From Amycolatopsis australiensis (lineage in GTDB: Bacteria > Actinomycetota > Actinomycetes > Mycobacteriales > Pseudonocardiaceae): a stretch of 64,000 bases of DNA. The position numbers were made by a program, and so were the translations under genes. The notes beneath the pieces are model-generated. The model did no database searches, had not been told where the DNA came from, and saw only the letters and a program-made list of their open reading frames with translations. Below, piece by piece: positions 8,311 through 17,203 of this stretch. The DNA lies in contig NZ_FPJG01000006.1 in assembly GCF_900119165.1 (NCBI RefSeq), forward strand, positions 5,394,001 through 5,458,000, read 5' to 3'. Numbering within the stretch: the first letter of the stretch is position 1; every line of letters starts with the position of its first letter.

Positions 8311-11300
8311 GCGAGGCGCTCCAGCCGGATCCCGGTCCGGCGCTGCTGCACCACTTCTTCGAGCAGTCGGCCCGGCGCCGGCCGGCCGCGATCGCCGTCG
8401 ATCTCCCGCCGTCCGGGCGACGGCCGCGGCGCACCGTCACCTACCGCGACCTGCACCACCGGTCCGCGGCGGTCGCGCGCGCCGTCCAGCACGCGGTCCG
8501 GCGGCCGGGGATCGTCGCGATCCTGCTGCCGCGCACGACCGAGGACCTCTACGTCGCGCAGCTCGGGGTGCTGCGGGCGGGCTCGGCGTACGTCTGCCTC
8601 GACCCGTCGTTCCCCGACGAGCAGCTGGGGCACATCCTCGCCGATGCCGCGCCCGCGCTGCTGATCACCGACCGGGCCGGGCACGAACGGGCCACCCGCG
8701 CCGGGTACACCGGCGCGGTGCAGCGCGTCGACGGGTCGGCTGCACCCGCCGCGCAGCCGGTCATCGCACCCGCGGCACCGCCGGGCCTGGCCTACGTCAT
8801 CTACACCTCCGGCACCACCGGCAAGCCGAAAGGCGTGCTGGTCGGGCACCCGGGCGTGGTCAACCTGATCCGCTCGGACGTCGCCGAGTTCGCCCTGGGC
8901 CCCGGGGACCGCGTGGCCCAGGGCTCCTCGCCCGCGTACGACTCCTCGGTCGAGGAAGCCTGGATGGCGTGGGCGTGCGGGGCCACCGTGGTCGTCATGG
9001 ACGACGAGACGGCCCGGCTCGGCCCCGACCTGGTGCCGTGGCTGCGGCGCGAACGGATCACCGTGCTCTGCCCGCCGCCGACCCTGCTGCGCGCGACCGC
9101 GTGCGAAGACCCGAGGCGGGAGCTGCCGGAACTCCGCCTGCTCTACGTCGGCGGCGAGGCGCTGCCCGACGACGTCGCCGAGCGGTGGGCGCCGGGCCGC
9201 CGGATGGTCAACGGCTACGGGCCGACCGAATGCACCGTGACCTGCCTGCGCGCGGACGTCGAACCCGGAAAGCCGGTCGTCATCGGCCGGCCGGTGCCGG
9301 GCATGCGGGCCTGGGTGCTCGACGAGCGGCTCGAGCCGGTCAGGCCGGGCGTGCCGGGCGAGCTGTGCATGAGCGGCGCCGGCCTGGCGCTGGGCTACCA
9401 CGGCAAACCCGAGCTGACCGCCGAGAAGTTCCCGCAGCACCCGCGCCTTGGCCGGCTCTACCGCACCGGCGACCTCGTGCACGCCGGACCGGACGGCACC
9501 CTCTTCTACCACGGCCGCATCGACTCCCAGGTCAAGCTGCGCGGCTACCGGATCGAGCTGGAGGCGATCGAGGCGTCCCTGGCCCGCTTCCCCGGCGTGC
9601 GGGAGGCGGCGTGCCGGGTGCAGGGCGAAGGCACGAGCCAGGTGATCGCCGCGCACCTGGTGCCGGACGGCGCCATGCCGGATCAGGCCGCGCTCAAGGA
9701 GCATCTGCGCAGGGCACTGCCCGCCTACATGATCCCGGCGGTGTTCGGGGCGGCCGAAACGCTGCCGCGCAGCGCCGGCGGCAAGCTGCGCCGCAGCGAC
9801 CTGCCCGTGCTCGCGACCACCCGGCGGCACGCCGCCAAGACCGCCACCGGCAGCGAGACCGAGAAGTTCATCGCCGACGCCCTCCGCGAAGTCTTCGAGA
9901 CCGGCGAGATCGGCGTCGACGACGACTTCTTCGACGACCTCGGCGGCAGCTCCCTGCAAGCGGCGATGCTGATCTCGAAACTCCGCGCCAACCCGCTCAC
10001 CGAAGCCATCGCCGTCCGGGACGTCTACCGCGCCCGCACCGTGGCGGGCCTGGCGAGGCTGGCCGCCCCGGCGGCCCACGACGAGATCGACGCGGTCGCG
10101 GCGCCGGCCCGCAGCGCGGTCGCCATCACGGTGGCGCAGGCCGCATGGCTGTTCGCCGAACTGGCGATCGCCGCGCCGATCGGCTACTTCGCCGTGTTCG
10201 CCGCGCTGCCGTGGCTGGCCGAGCGGATCGGCCTGGTCCCGCTGATCGTCCTGCTCCCGATCGCGCTGCTGGTCGCCGGGTTCGGCTGGACGCCGGTGGC
10301 CGTGTTCTGCGCAGTACGCGCGAAACGGCTGCTCATCGGCCAGTTCAAGCCGACACGGGTCCCGGTCTGGAGCACGTTCCACCTGCGCCTGTGGATCGTG
10401 CGGCACCTGCTGCGGCTCGTGCCGTGGGGCACCATCGCCGGCACCGAGTTCCAGTGCATGGCGCTGCGCTCGCTCGGCGCGCGGATCGGCAAGCGCGTGC
10501 ACATCCACCGCGGCGTCGACGTGGTCCAAGGCGGCTGGGACCTGCTGGACATCGGCGACGACGCCACCATCGCCCAGGACGCCTCGCTGGGCCTGGTGCA
10601 GCTGAGCGAGGGACACCTCACGATCGGCCGGATCACCGTCGCCGGCGGGGCCACCGTGGACGTCCGCGCGGGCATGTCCCCCAACACCCGGCTCGGCCGC
10701 GGTTCCTGGCTGGCCGCGTGGTCGTCGTTGCCGCCCGGCACGGCCGTTCCGGACGGCCGGCGGTGGGACGGCGTCCCGGCCCACGACGCGGGCCCGGCGC
10801 CCCGGGCGCCCGCCCCGGTCGTCGGCGGCAGCATGCTGTCGCCGTTGGCGCACGGGCTCGCGACCGTCGCCGCCCGTGCCGTGTTCGCGTGGCTGTTCGC
10901 CCTGCCCTTCTCGCTGGTCATGATCGCGCTGGTGCTGGCCTTCGACGTCACGTACCCGGCGGTCCTCGACGCGCTCACGCGACCGTGGGCGCACCTGCAG
11001 TTCATGCTCGTGCTGGCCGTGGCGAGCTGCGTGTCGCTGCTGGTTTCGGTGTGGGGCGAAGCGCTCGCCGCGCGGGCCCTCGGCCGGGTCCGCGAAGGCG
11101 TCATCAGCCGGTGGAGCCCGGGCTACATCCGGGTGGCGCTCAAGACCGGGTTGGTCACCACGGCCGGGAACTGGCTGTCGGGCGGGCTGTTCTGGCCGGT
11201 GTGGCTGCGCTGGGCCGGGATGAAGGTGGGCCGCGGCTGCGAGATCAGCACGATCATCGACGTCGTCCCGGAACTGGTCGGCATCGGCCCGGACACCTTC

Positions 11301-12413
11301 TTCGCCGACGGCATCTACCTTGGCGGCCCCCGCGTCCAGCACGGCACGGTCACGCTCGCGCCGGTCAGCCTCGGCCACGACACGTTCCTCGGCAACCACG
11401 CCGTCATCCCGGCCGGCCAGCGGCTGCCCCCGGACATCCTGATCGGCGTCTGCACGGTGGCCGACGACCGCGTCATGCGGCCCGGCACGTCCTGGTTCGG
11501 GCACCCGCCGATGCTGCTGCCCCGCCGCGAAGTCGTGGAGACCGACCGCAGCCTCACCCACGACCCGTCGTTCGCGCGGGTCGTCACCCGCGTGTTCTGG
11601 GAATGGCTGCGTTTCGCGCTGCCGGTCGTGCCGCTGGCCGTGCTGACCGCCTGGTTCGCCATGATCGCCTATGCCGCACGGGTTCTGCCGCTAGCCGCTT
11701 TCGTCTTCCCCGGCGCCGCGGTCGTGACGCTGCTGACGGCGCTCCTGCCGTGCCTGATCGTCCTCGGGCTGAAATGGGGGCTGCTCGGGCGGGTCAAGCC
11801 GGGCGTCCATCCGCTGTGGTCCTGCTGGTGCAGCCGGTGGGACTTCCTGTACGTGGCCTGGGGCGTCATCGCCGGCGGCGTCCTGTCGGCGCTGGAAGGC
11901 ACCCTGATGCTGCCGCTCTACCTGCGCCGCATGGGCATGGACATCGGCAGGCGTGTCGTGCTCGGGGAGGGGTTCGCCCAGGTCGTCGACCCGGACATGC
12001 TGCACTTCGGCGACGGCGCGACGGTCAGCGCGATGTTCCAGGCCCACACGTTCGAGGACCGCGTGCTCAAGATCGACCACGTGCACGTCGGCGCGCACTC
12101 GACCCTCGCCAACGCCACGGTCCCGTTGTACGGCGCCGACATCGGCGAGCACGCGTACGTCGCCCCGCACAGCGTGATCATGAAGCAGGAGCACCTGCGG
12201 CCGCGGCTGCGCTACGCGGGTGTCCCGACGCAGGAGCAGAAAGCGCCCTCGCGACGGTCGAATCCGGAGCCGGTGACGCACCCGTTCCGCCAGGCCCGCC
12301 GCGTCAAGGTCCCGGAGCCGCCGACGCAGGCGTTCTGGCGGTTCGAACGCACCTTCACCGTGCCCGGCGAGCAGCCGAGGGAGCCCCGCGGAGCCGCGGG
12401 ACCCCCTCGGTAG
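8307..12413 (+). CDS. Pls/PosA-family membrane non-ribosomal peptide synthetase (poly-amino-acid synthetase)
   Basis: A 1368-aa enzyme whose order of parts matches epsilon-poly-lysine synthetase. An adenylation domain (about 1-510; YTSGTTGKPKG, NGYGPTECT, YRTGDLV) is followed by a carrier domain with phosphopantetheine serine Ser549 in LGGSSL. Six membrane spans in pairs then alternate with three tandem hexapeptide beta-helix domains, ending near residue 1320. Streptomyces Pls is about 1319 aa. By eye the substrate pocket reads D-S-E-C-Y-G-G-V-T-K, with the acidic residue at the fourth-motif position typical of basic amino acids. GTG 8307 overlaps the SET stop; GTG 8301 is also possible. No condensation or thioesterase domain is present, as expected: in Pls the tandem domains release and join monomers at the membrane. 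Confidence 0.9.
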   Translation: MSEALQPDPGPALLHHFFEQSARRRPAAIAVDLPPSGRRPRRTVTYRDLHHRSAAVARAVQHAVRRPGIVAILLPRTTEDLYVAQLGVLRAGSAYVCLDPSFPDEQLGHILADAAPALLITDRAGHERATRAGYTGAVQRVDGSAAPAAQPVIAPAAPPGLAYVIYTSGTTGKPKGVLVGHPGVVNLIRSDVAEFALGPGDRVAQGSSPAYDSSVEEAWMAWACGATVVVMDDETARLGPDLVPWLRRERITVLCPPPTLLRATACEDPRRELPELRLLYVGGEALPDDVAERWAPGRRMVNGYGPTECTVTCLRADVEPGKPVVIGRPVPGMRAWVLDERLEPVRPGVPGELCMSGAGLALGYHGKPELTAEKFPQHPRLGRLYRTGDLVHAGPDGTLFYHGRIDSQVKLRGYRIELEAIEASLARFPGVREAACRVQGEGTSQVIAAHLVPDGAMPDQAALKEHLRRALPAYMIPAVFGAAETLPRSAGGKLRRSDLPVLATTRRHAAKTATGSETEKFIADALREVFETGEIGVDDDFFDDLGGSSLQAAMLISKLRANPLTEAIAVRDVYRARTVAGLARLAAPAAHDEIDAVAAPARSAVAITVAQAAWLFAELAIAAPIGYFAVFAALPWLAERIGLVPLIVLLPIALLVAGFGWTPVAVFCAVRAKRLLIGQFKPTRVPVWSTFHLRLWIVRHLLRLVPWGTIAGTEFQCMALRSLGARIGKRVHIHRGVDVVQGGWDLLDIGDDATIAQDASLGLVQLSEGHLTIGRITVAGGATVDVRAGMSPNTRLGRGSWLAAWSSLPPGTAVPDGRRWDGVPAHDAGPAPRAPAPVVGGSMLSPLAHGLATVAARAVFAWLFALPFSLVMIALVLAFDVTYPAVLDALTRPWAHLQFMLVLAVASCVSLLVSVWGEALAARALGRVREGVISRWSPGYIRVALKTGLVTTAGNWLSGGLFWPVWLRWAGMKVGRGCEISTIIDVVPELVGIGPDTFFADGIYLGGPRVQHGTVTLAPVSLGHDTFLGNHAVIPAGQRLPPDILIGVCTVADDRVMRPGTSWFGHPPMLLPRREVVETDRSLTHDPSFARVVTRVFWEWLRFALPVVPLAVLTAWFAMIAYAARVLPLAAFVFPGAAVVTLLTALLPCLIVLGLKWGLLGRVKPGVHPLWSCWCSRWDFLYVAWGVIAGGVLSALEGTLMLPLYLRRMGMDIGRRVVLGEGFAQVVDPDMLHFGDGATVSAMFQAHTFEDRVLKIDHVHVGAHSTLANATVPLYGADIGEHAYVAPHSVIMKQEHLRPRLRYAGVPTQEQKAPSRRSNPEPVTHPFRQARRVKVPEPPTQAFWRFERTFTVPGEQPREPRGAAGPPR
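12375..12410. terminator. Hairpin inside the last codons of the synthetase gene
   Basis: Arms of 17 nt (CCGAGGGAGCCCCGCGG and its near-complement, 15 of 17 paired) with a 2-nt loop end one base before the TAG stop. It probably serves as terminator for both convergent genes in the 19-nt gap. Confidence 0.6.
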
Positions 12414-12432
12414 GCCTTGCTCGAGGCCGGCG

Positions 12433-13821
12433 TCAGCTGGTCCGGTTCGCCCACCAGGCGCGCCCGGCCTCCGGCAGGGTCGAGATCGGGTCGTAGTACG
12501 GGTAGCGCCGCTGCAAGGCTTCCGGGTCGTCGCGCTCGATGCCCGTCCGGTAGTTCTTCGTCCAGTACGAGATCCCCAGCTCGCGGTCGTATTCGGCCAG
12601 CTGGTGCACCCACCGCTTCCCGACGTACGGCACGTCGCACACGATGCGCGGGGTCGCGTAGCCGGGCAGGTAGCCCATGATCGCGTGCTGCAGCTCCTGG
12701 GCCTCCCACACCGCGACCCGCCAGTGCTCGGCGTTCGGGATCATGTCGCACATGTAGAAGTAGTAGGGGAGGATGTTCGCCTCGCCCTGCAGCGCGAAGC
12801 ACAGGTCCAGCAGCGCCGACGGTGTCGCGTTGACCCCGCGCATCAGCACGCCCTGGTTGCGGACGTCGCGGACCCCGACGTTCAGCGCCGTCTGCGCCGC
12901 CTCCGCCACCAGCGGCGTCACCGACTGGGCGTGGTTGACGTGCGTGTGGATCGCCAGGTTCACGCCGCGGCGCTGGGCGGTCACGGCGACCCGCTCCAGG
13001 CCTTCGACCACCTTCGGCTGGATCCAGTGCTGCGGCAGCGCCGCCAGTGCCTTGGTCGCCAGGCGGATGTCGCGGACGGTGTCGATGTCCATCAGCCGCA
13101 TCAGGAACGACTCCAGCTGCGGCCACGGCACGTTCGCGACGTCACCGCCGGAGACGACCACGTCCCGCACGCCCGGGGTCTTCTTCAGGTAGGCGATCAT
13201 CGCGTCCTGGCGGTCGACCGGCTTGAGCGTGAGCTTGTGCTTCTCGACCTGCTCGGTCGAGTTGCCGACCAGGTCCATGCGGGTGCAGTGCCCGCAGTAC
13301 TGCGGGCAGGTCGAGATCATCTCGGCCAGCACCTTGGTGGGGTAGCGGTGGGTCAGGCCCTCCACGACCCACATCTCGGCCTCGTGCAGCGAGTCGCGCT
13401 CGGAGTGCGGGTGGCTCGGCCACGTCGCGTCGCGGTCGCTGCGGACCGGCAGCATGTAGCGGCGGATCGGGTCGGCGTAGAACGCCTCGGTCACCTTGGC
13501 CGGGTCCGTGCCGGCGGTCGGCGCCATCGTGTTGAGCATCTGCGGCGGCAGCAGCATCGACATCGTGGCCATCTCGCGCTGGTCGGCGAGCAGGTCCGCG
13601 TAGAAGCGCTCCTCGAGCAGGTCGCCCATGAGGGCGCGCAGCTGCTTGACGTTGCGGACGCAGTGCACCCGCTGCCACTGGGCGTCACGCCACTCGGCTT
13701 CGGTCACGTCGTGCCAGCCCGGGAACCGGCGCCAGTCGGGTTCGACCAGCTCGGCGCGGGCGTACTCGTAGGGCTGGTCGACAGCGGCGGCAGGCGTCAC
13801 AGGTTCCTGGATCGCAGTCAC
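12433..13821 (-). CDS. kamA: Lysine 2,3-aminomutase (KamA-type radical SAM)
   Basis: A 462-aa radical SAM/PLP enzyme converting L-lysine to L-beta-lysine. The cluster motif is C172-x3-C176-x2-C179 (CPQYCGHC). Lys402 in VGKRW is the expected PLP lysine. Asp359 (YMCDM) and Asp396 (VCDVP) are 37 residues apart, exactly like Asp293 and Asp330, which hold the lysine side chain in clostridial KAM; glutamate aminomutases lack this pair. The GTG start has an AGGAG site. It lies tail-to-tail with the Pls-type synthetase, which points to beta-lysine as a monomer or precursor. The alternative of N-acetyl-beta-lysine osmolyte synthesis is less supported, since no acetyltransferase is adjacent. Confidence 0.88.
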   Translation of the reverse strand: MTAIQEPVTPAAAVDQPYEYARAELVEPDWRRFPGWHDVTEAEWRDAQWQRVHCVRNVKQLRALMGDLLEERFYADLLADQREMATMSMLLPPQMLNTMAPTAGTDPAKVTEAFYADPIRRYMLPVRSDRDATWPSHPHSERDSLHEAEMWVVEGLTHRYPTKVLAEMISTCPQYCGHCTRMDLVGNSTEQVEKHKLTLKPVDRQDAMIAYLKKTPGVRDVVVSGGDVANVPWPQLESFLMRLMDIDTVRDIRLATKALAALPQHWIQPKVVEGLERVAVTAQRRGVNLAIHTHVNHAQSVTPLVAEAAQTALNVGVRDVRNQGVLMRGVNATPSALLDLCFALQGEANILPYYFYMCDMIPNAEHWRVAVWEAQELQHAIMGYLPGYATPRIVCDVPYVGKRWVHQLAEYDRELGISYWTKNYRTGIERDDPEALQRRYPYYDPISTLPEAGRAWWANRTS

Positions 13822-13953
13822 TTGTACTCCTAGTCGTCGGGAACGCGTTAAAATATCCTGTCATATCGTCCTGACGGAGTAAATCTTCCTGCGTGTCGGC
13901 GTGGCTTCCCCCGGGTGGCGGCAGCCCGGCGGAGGCGGGGCAGACTCAGGGGC
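13822..13953. other. AT-rich divergent promoter region of kamA and the amidohydrolase
   Basis: The gap contains an AT-rich patch (13848-13882). On the minus strand this patch carries a near-repeat, CAGGACGATAT then CAGGATAT, likely in the kamA promoter. On the plus strand CAGACT at 13941 sits 7 nt before the amidohydrolase GTG. Confidence 0.4.
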
Positions 13954-15549
13954 GTGACGCACGAACACACGACGCTCCTGCTCGGCGGGCGCATCTACAC
14001 CCCCGCCGGCCCGGACGCCACGGCGATGGCCGTCACCGGCGGCACCGTCGTCTGGATCGGCCAGGACGCCCCCGCCCGCGCCCTGCACCCCGGCGCCGAA
14101 ATCGTCGACCTGCACGGCGCGTTCGTCGCTCCCGCCTTCGTCGACGCCCACGTCCACGCCACCGCCACCGGCCTGCACCTGACCGGCCTCGACCTCACCG
14201 GCGTCCGCGACCGCGCCGAGCTGCTGGCCCGCGTCCGCGCCGCCGTCACCCCGGGCCAGGTCCTGCTCGCCCACGGCTGGGACGAGAGCGGCTGGACCGA
14301 CCCGCGCCTGCCCAGCCGCGCCGAGCTCGACGACGCCGCCGCCGGCACGCCCGTCTACCTCAGCCGCGTCGACGTCCACTCCGCGCTCGTGTCCACCGCG
14401 CTCGTCGAGCTGGCCCCCACGGCCCGCGAGGCCGACGGCTGGTCGCCCGACGGCCCGCTGACCCGCGCCGCCCACCACGCCGTCCGCGCGGCCGTGCGCG
14501 CCGCGATCACCCCGCGGCAGCGGGAACGCGCCCAGCGGGCGTTCCTCGCCGAAGCCGCCGCGCACGGCATCGTCAGCGTCCACGAATGCGCCGGCCCCGA
14601 CATCTCCGGCCGCGACGACCTCGCCGCCCTGCTCGCCCTCGCCGGCCCGGACACCCCCGAGGTCGTCGGCTACTGGGGCGAACCGGGCGCCGTCGACACC
14701 GCCCGCGAACTGGGCGCCCGCGGCCTGGCCGGCGACCTGTTCGTCGACGGCGCCCTCGGCTCCCACACCGCCGCGCTGACCGAGCCCTACGCCGACCACA
14801 CCGGCTCCGGCACGCTCTACCTCGACGCGCACCGCATCGGCGAGCACCTGGCCGCCTGCACCGAAGCCGGGCTGCAGGCCGGCTTCCACGTCATCGGCGA
14901 CGCCGCCGTCGCCGAGGTCCTGGAGGGCTTCCGCCTCGCCGAGAAACAGGTCGGCCGGCGCGCGCTGGCCGCCCGCCAACACCGCCTCGAGCACGTCGAG
15001 ATGATCACCGCCGAGCAGGCCCGGCAGCTGGCCGGCTGGGGCGTCGTCGCCTCCGTGCAGCCGCTGTTCGACGCGCTCTGGGGCGGCCCGGAAGGCATGT
15101 ACGCCGAACGGCTCGGCGCCGGCCGCGCAGCCGGGCTCAACCCCTTCGCCGCCCTCGCCGCCGAGGGCGTCCTGCTCGCCTTCGGCTCCGACGCCCCCGT
15201 CACGCCCCTGGACCCGTGGGCGAGCGTCCGCGCCGCCGCCTACCACCGGACACCGGGCGCGGGCCTGTCGCCGCGAGCGGCGTTCACCGCCCACACCCGG
15301 GCCGGGCACCGCGCGGCCGGGGCCAACGACGGCGTCACCGGCAGCCTCGTCCCGGGCGCGCCGGCCCACTACGCCATCTGGGACGCCACCGACCTCGTCG
15401 TCGCGACCCCGGACAGCCGCGTGCAGCGCTGGTCGACCGACCCGCGCGTCGGGGTGCCGCCGCTGCCGCGCCTGGAACCCGGCGCCACCCTCCCGCGCTG
15501 CCTGCGCACGGTCCGCGCGGGTGCGGTCCTCCACGACGCCATCACCTAG
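13954..15549 (+). CDS. YtcJ-like metal-dependent amidohydrolase
   Basis: A 531-aa member of the amidohydrolase superfamily. Its metal-binding start motif is AFVDAHVHATATG (residues about 58-70), followed by HGWDESGW, later HRLEHVEMI, and a final GSDAPVTPLDPW that supplies the catalytic Asp. This matches the YtcJ/AepA-like group, which hydrolyses amide or formamide substrates that are mostly undefined. The upstream ATG at 13915 is less likely, because homology starts at THEHTTLLLGG and CAGACT lies 7 nt before the GTG, as for a leaderless transcript. The stop overlaps the -10 of lnt. Confidence 0.8.
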   Translation: MTHEHTTLLLGGRIYTPAGPDATAMAVTGGTVVWIGQDAPARALHPGAEIVDLHGAFVAPAFVDAHVHATATGLHLTGLDLTGVRDRAELLARVRAAVTPGQVLLAHGWDESGWTDPRLPSRAELDDAAAGTPVYLSRVDVHSALVSTALVELAPTAREADGWSPDGPLTRAAHHAVRAAVRAAITPRQRERAQRAFLAEAAAHGIVSVHECAGPDISGRDDLAALLALAGPDTPEVVGYWGEPGAVDTARELGARGLAGDLFVDGALGSHTAALTEPYADHTGSGTLYLDAHRIGEHLAACTEAGLQAGFHVIGDAAVAEVLEGFRLAEKQVGRRALAARQHRLEHVEMITAEQARQLAGWGVVASVQPLFDALWGGPEGMYAERLGAGRAAGLNPFAALAAEGVLLAFGSDAPVTPLDPWASVRAAAYHRTPGAGLSPRAAFTAHTRAGHRAAGANDGVTGSLVPGAPAHYAIWDATDLVVATPDSRVQRWSTDPRVGVPPLPRLEPGATLPRCLRTVRAGAVLHDAIT

Positions 15550-15552
15550 AGT
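15547..15552 (+). promoter_or_regulatory. Leaderless -10 of lnt
   Basis: TAGAGT overlaps the TAG stop of the amidohydrolase gene and lies 7 nt before the lnt GTG, so transcription should start at or near the start codon. Confidence 0.5.
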
Positions 15553-15559
15553 CTCAGCC

Positions 15560-17176
15560 GTGGCAGTCACCGTCGCGGACCCCGAGCCGGGCACCCCGCA
15601 CCACCCCGCGCGTCCCCGGCGGTTCCCGCGGGCCTGGCTGCTGCGCCTGGCCGCGGCGCTGGTGTCGGGGTTCGCGTACTACCTGAGCTTCGCGCCGCGC
15701 CCGCTGTGGTGGCTGGCGCCGCTGGCGTTCGCCGGGCTCGCCCTCGTGCTGCGTGGCCGCCGCCGTTTCTGGGGCGCGTTCGGCCACGGCTTCGCCTTCG
15801 GGCTGGCGTTCTTCCTGCCGCTGCTGACGTGGCTGCTGGACTTCCTGGGCCCCGACTTCGGGCCGTGGCCGTGGCTGGGCCTGTCGTTGGCACTGGCGCT
15901 CTACTACGGCCTCGCCGGCGGTCTCATCACGCTCGTCGCCCGCCTGCCCCTCGGCCCGCTGTGGGGCGCGCTGGTGTTCGTCGCGCTGGAGACCCCGCGC
16001 GCGTGGTTCCCGTTCGGCGGCTTCCCGTGGGGCCGGGTCGCGTTCAGCCAGCCCGAAGGCGCCTTCCTGCCCCTCGCCTCCATCGGCGGCGCCCCGCTGG
16101 TCGGGGTCGCCGTCGTCGGCACCGGCTTCGGCCTGGCCGCGCTCGCCGCCCGGCTGCGGGAGACACGCAAGCTCACCCGCCCGGCCGTCGTCGCCGCGGC
16201 CGGGACCGTTCTGCCTCTCGTCGCCGGGCTGGCGCTGTGGCCCACGATCGGCACCGGCCCGCAGGACGGCGAGCTGACCGTCGCCACCGTCCAGGGCAAC
16301 GCCCCGGACATCGGGCTGGCGCTGCAGGGCGAACGCGACGTGCTGCGCCGCAACACGATCGCCGAGAGCGAACGGCTGCTGCAGGACGTCCGCACCGGCA
16401 AGGTGCCCCGGCCCGGCCTGGTGCTGTGGCCGGAGAGCGCCACCACCGTCACCGGCCCCGACCCGCAGGTCGACGGGCTCGTCGCCGGCTTCGGCGTGCC
16501 GGCCCTGGTCGGCGCGCTCTACGAGCTGCCGGACGGGCACCTGCAGAACTCCGTGATCGTCTGGGACCCGCGGACCGGGCCCGGGCAACGGTACGCGAAG
16601 CAGCAGCTGGTGCCCTTCGGCGAGTACGTGCCGGCCCGCAAGGTCGCCGAGCTGGTCACCCCGTTCCTCGATGCCGAGACCGTCGACATGGTCCCGGGCG
16701 ACGGCGCGAACCAGACCATGGCCGTCGCCGGAACCCGGGTCGGCACGTTCGTCTGCTACGAGGCGGCGTTCGACTACCCGGGCCGTGACGCCGTCCGCGA
16801 CGGCGCCGAGCTGCTGGTCGTGCCCACCAACAACGCCTGGTACGGCCGCAGCGAGATGAGCGTGCAGCAGCTGGCGATGTCACGGCTGCGAGCGGTCGAG
16901 CACGGCCGGGCCGTCGTCGTGTCGGCGGTCTCCGGCGTGAGCGCGATCGTCGCCCCCGACGGGACGGTGACCAGCTCAACGGGCCTTTTCACGGCGGACT
17001 CCCTGGTCGGGCGCGTGCCGCTGCGGACGCAGACTACGCTGTCGGATCGACTCGGTGCGTGGACGGAGTACGGGCTGCTGGCACTGGCGATCGCCGGGGT
17101 GGCCGGCGGGCTCGTGCTCCGTTTTCGCACCCGGCGCGCCAGCGCCGGCACGGCAGCAGGGGAAGCGGCGGACTGA
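15560..17176 (+). CDS. lnt: Apolipoprotein N-acyltransferase
   Basis: A 538-aa membrane enzyme adding the third acyl chain to lipoproteins. About seven hydrophobic segments fill residues 20-210, and the C-terminal nitrilase-like domain holds the catalytic triad. The Glu is in LVLWPESAT, the Lys in YAKQQLVPFGEY and the Cys in GTFVCYEAAFDYP. A last membrane segment sits near the C-terminus. The length fits the family. It is followed after 27 nt by a polyprenol-phosphate mannosyltransferase; in mycobacteria the two are one fused protein, Ppm1. The GTG was chosen from the TAGAGT box and the loss of similarity upstream. Confidence 0.92.
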   Translation: MAVTVADPEPGTPHHPARPRRFPRAWLLRLAAALVSGFAYYLSFAPRPLWWLAPLAFAGLALVLRGRRRFWGAFGHGFAFGLAFFLPLLTWLLDFLGPDFGPWPWLGLSLALALYYGLAGGLITLVARLPLGPLWGALVFVALETPRAWFPFGGFPWGRVAFSQPEGAFLPLASIGGAPLVGVAVVGTGFGLAALAARLRETRKLTRPAVVAAAGTVLPLVAGLALWPTIGTGPQDGELTVATVQGNAPDIGLALQGERDVLRRNTIAESERLLQDVRTGKVPRPGLVLWPESATTVTGPDPQVDGLVAGFGVPALVGALYELPDGHLQNSVIVWDPRTGPGQRYAKQQLVPFGEYVPARKVAELVTPFLDAETVDMVPGDGANQTMAVAGTRVGTFVCYEAAFDYPGRDAVRDGAELLVVPTNNAWYGRSEMSVQQLAMSRLRAVEHGRAVVVSAVSGVSAIVAPDGTVTSSTGLFTADSLVGRVPLRTQTTLSDRLGAWTEYGLLALAIAGVAGGLVLRFRTRRASAGTAAGEAAD

Positions 17177-17203
17177 GACGCCGCGGATATCGGAGGAAGA
17201 CGG

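Noticed and set aside
8118..11561. A 1147-aa open frame antisense to the synthetase
   Set aside because: It is a codon-position shadow: low-complexity Arg/Gly/Ala/Glu-rich protein with no domain, opposite a gene with clear domains.
12433..13821. Glutamate 2,3-aminomutase as identity
   Set aside because: The Asp pair at 359 and 396 matches lysine recognition rather than the residues used for glutamate.
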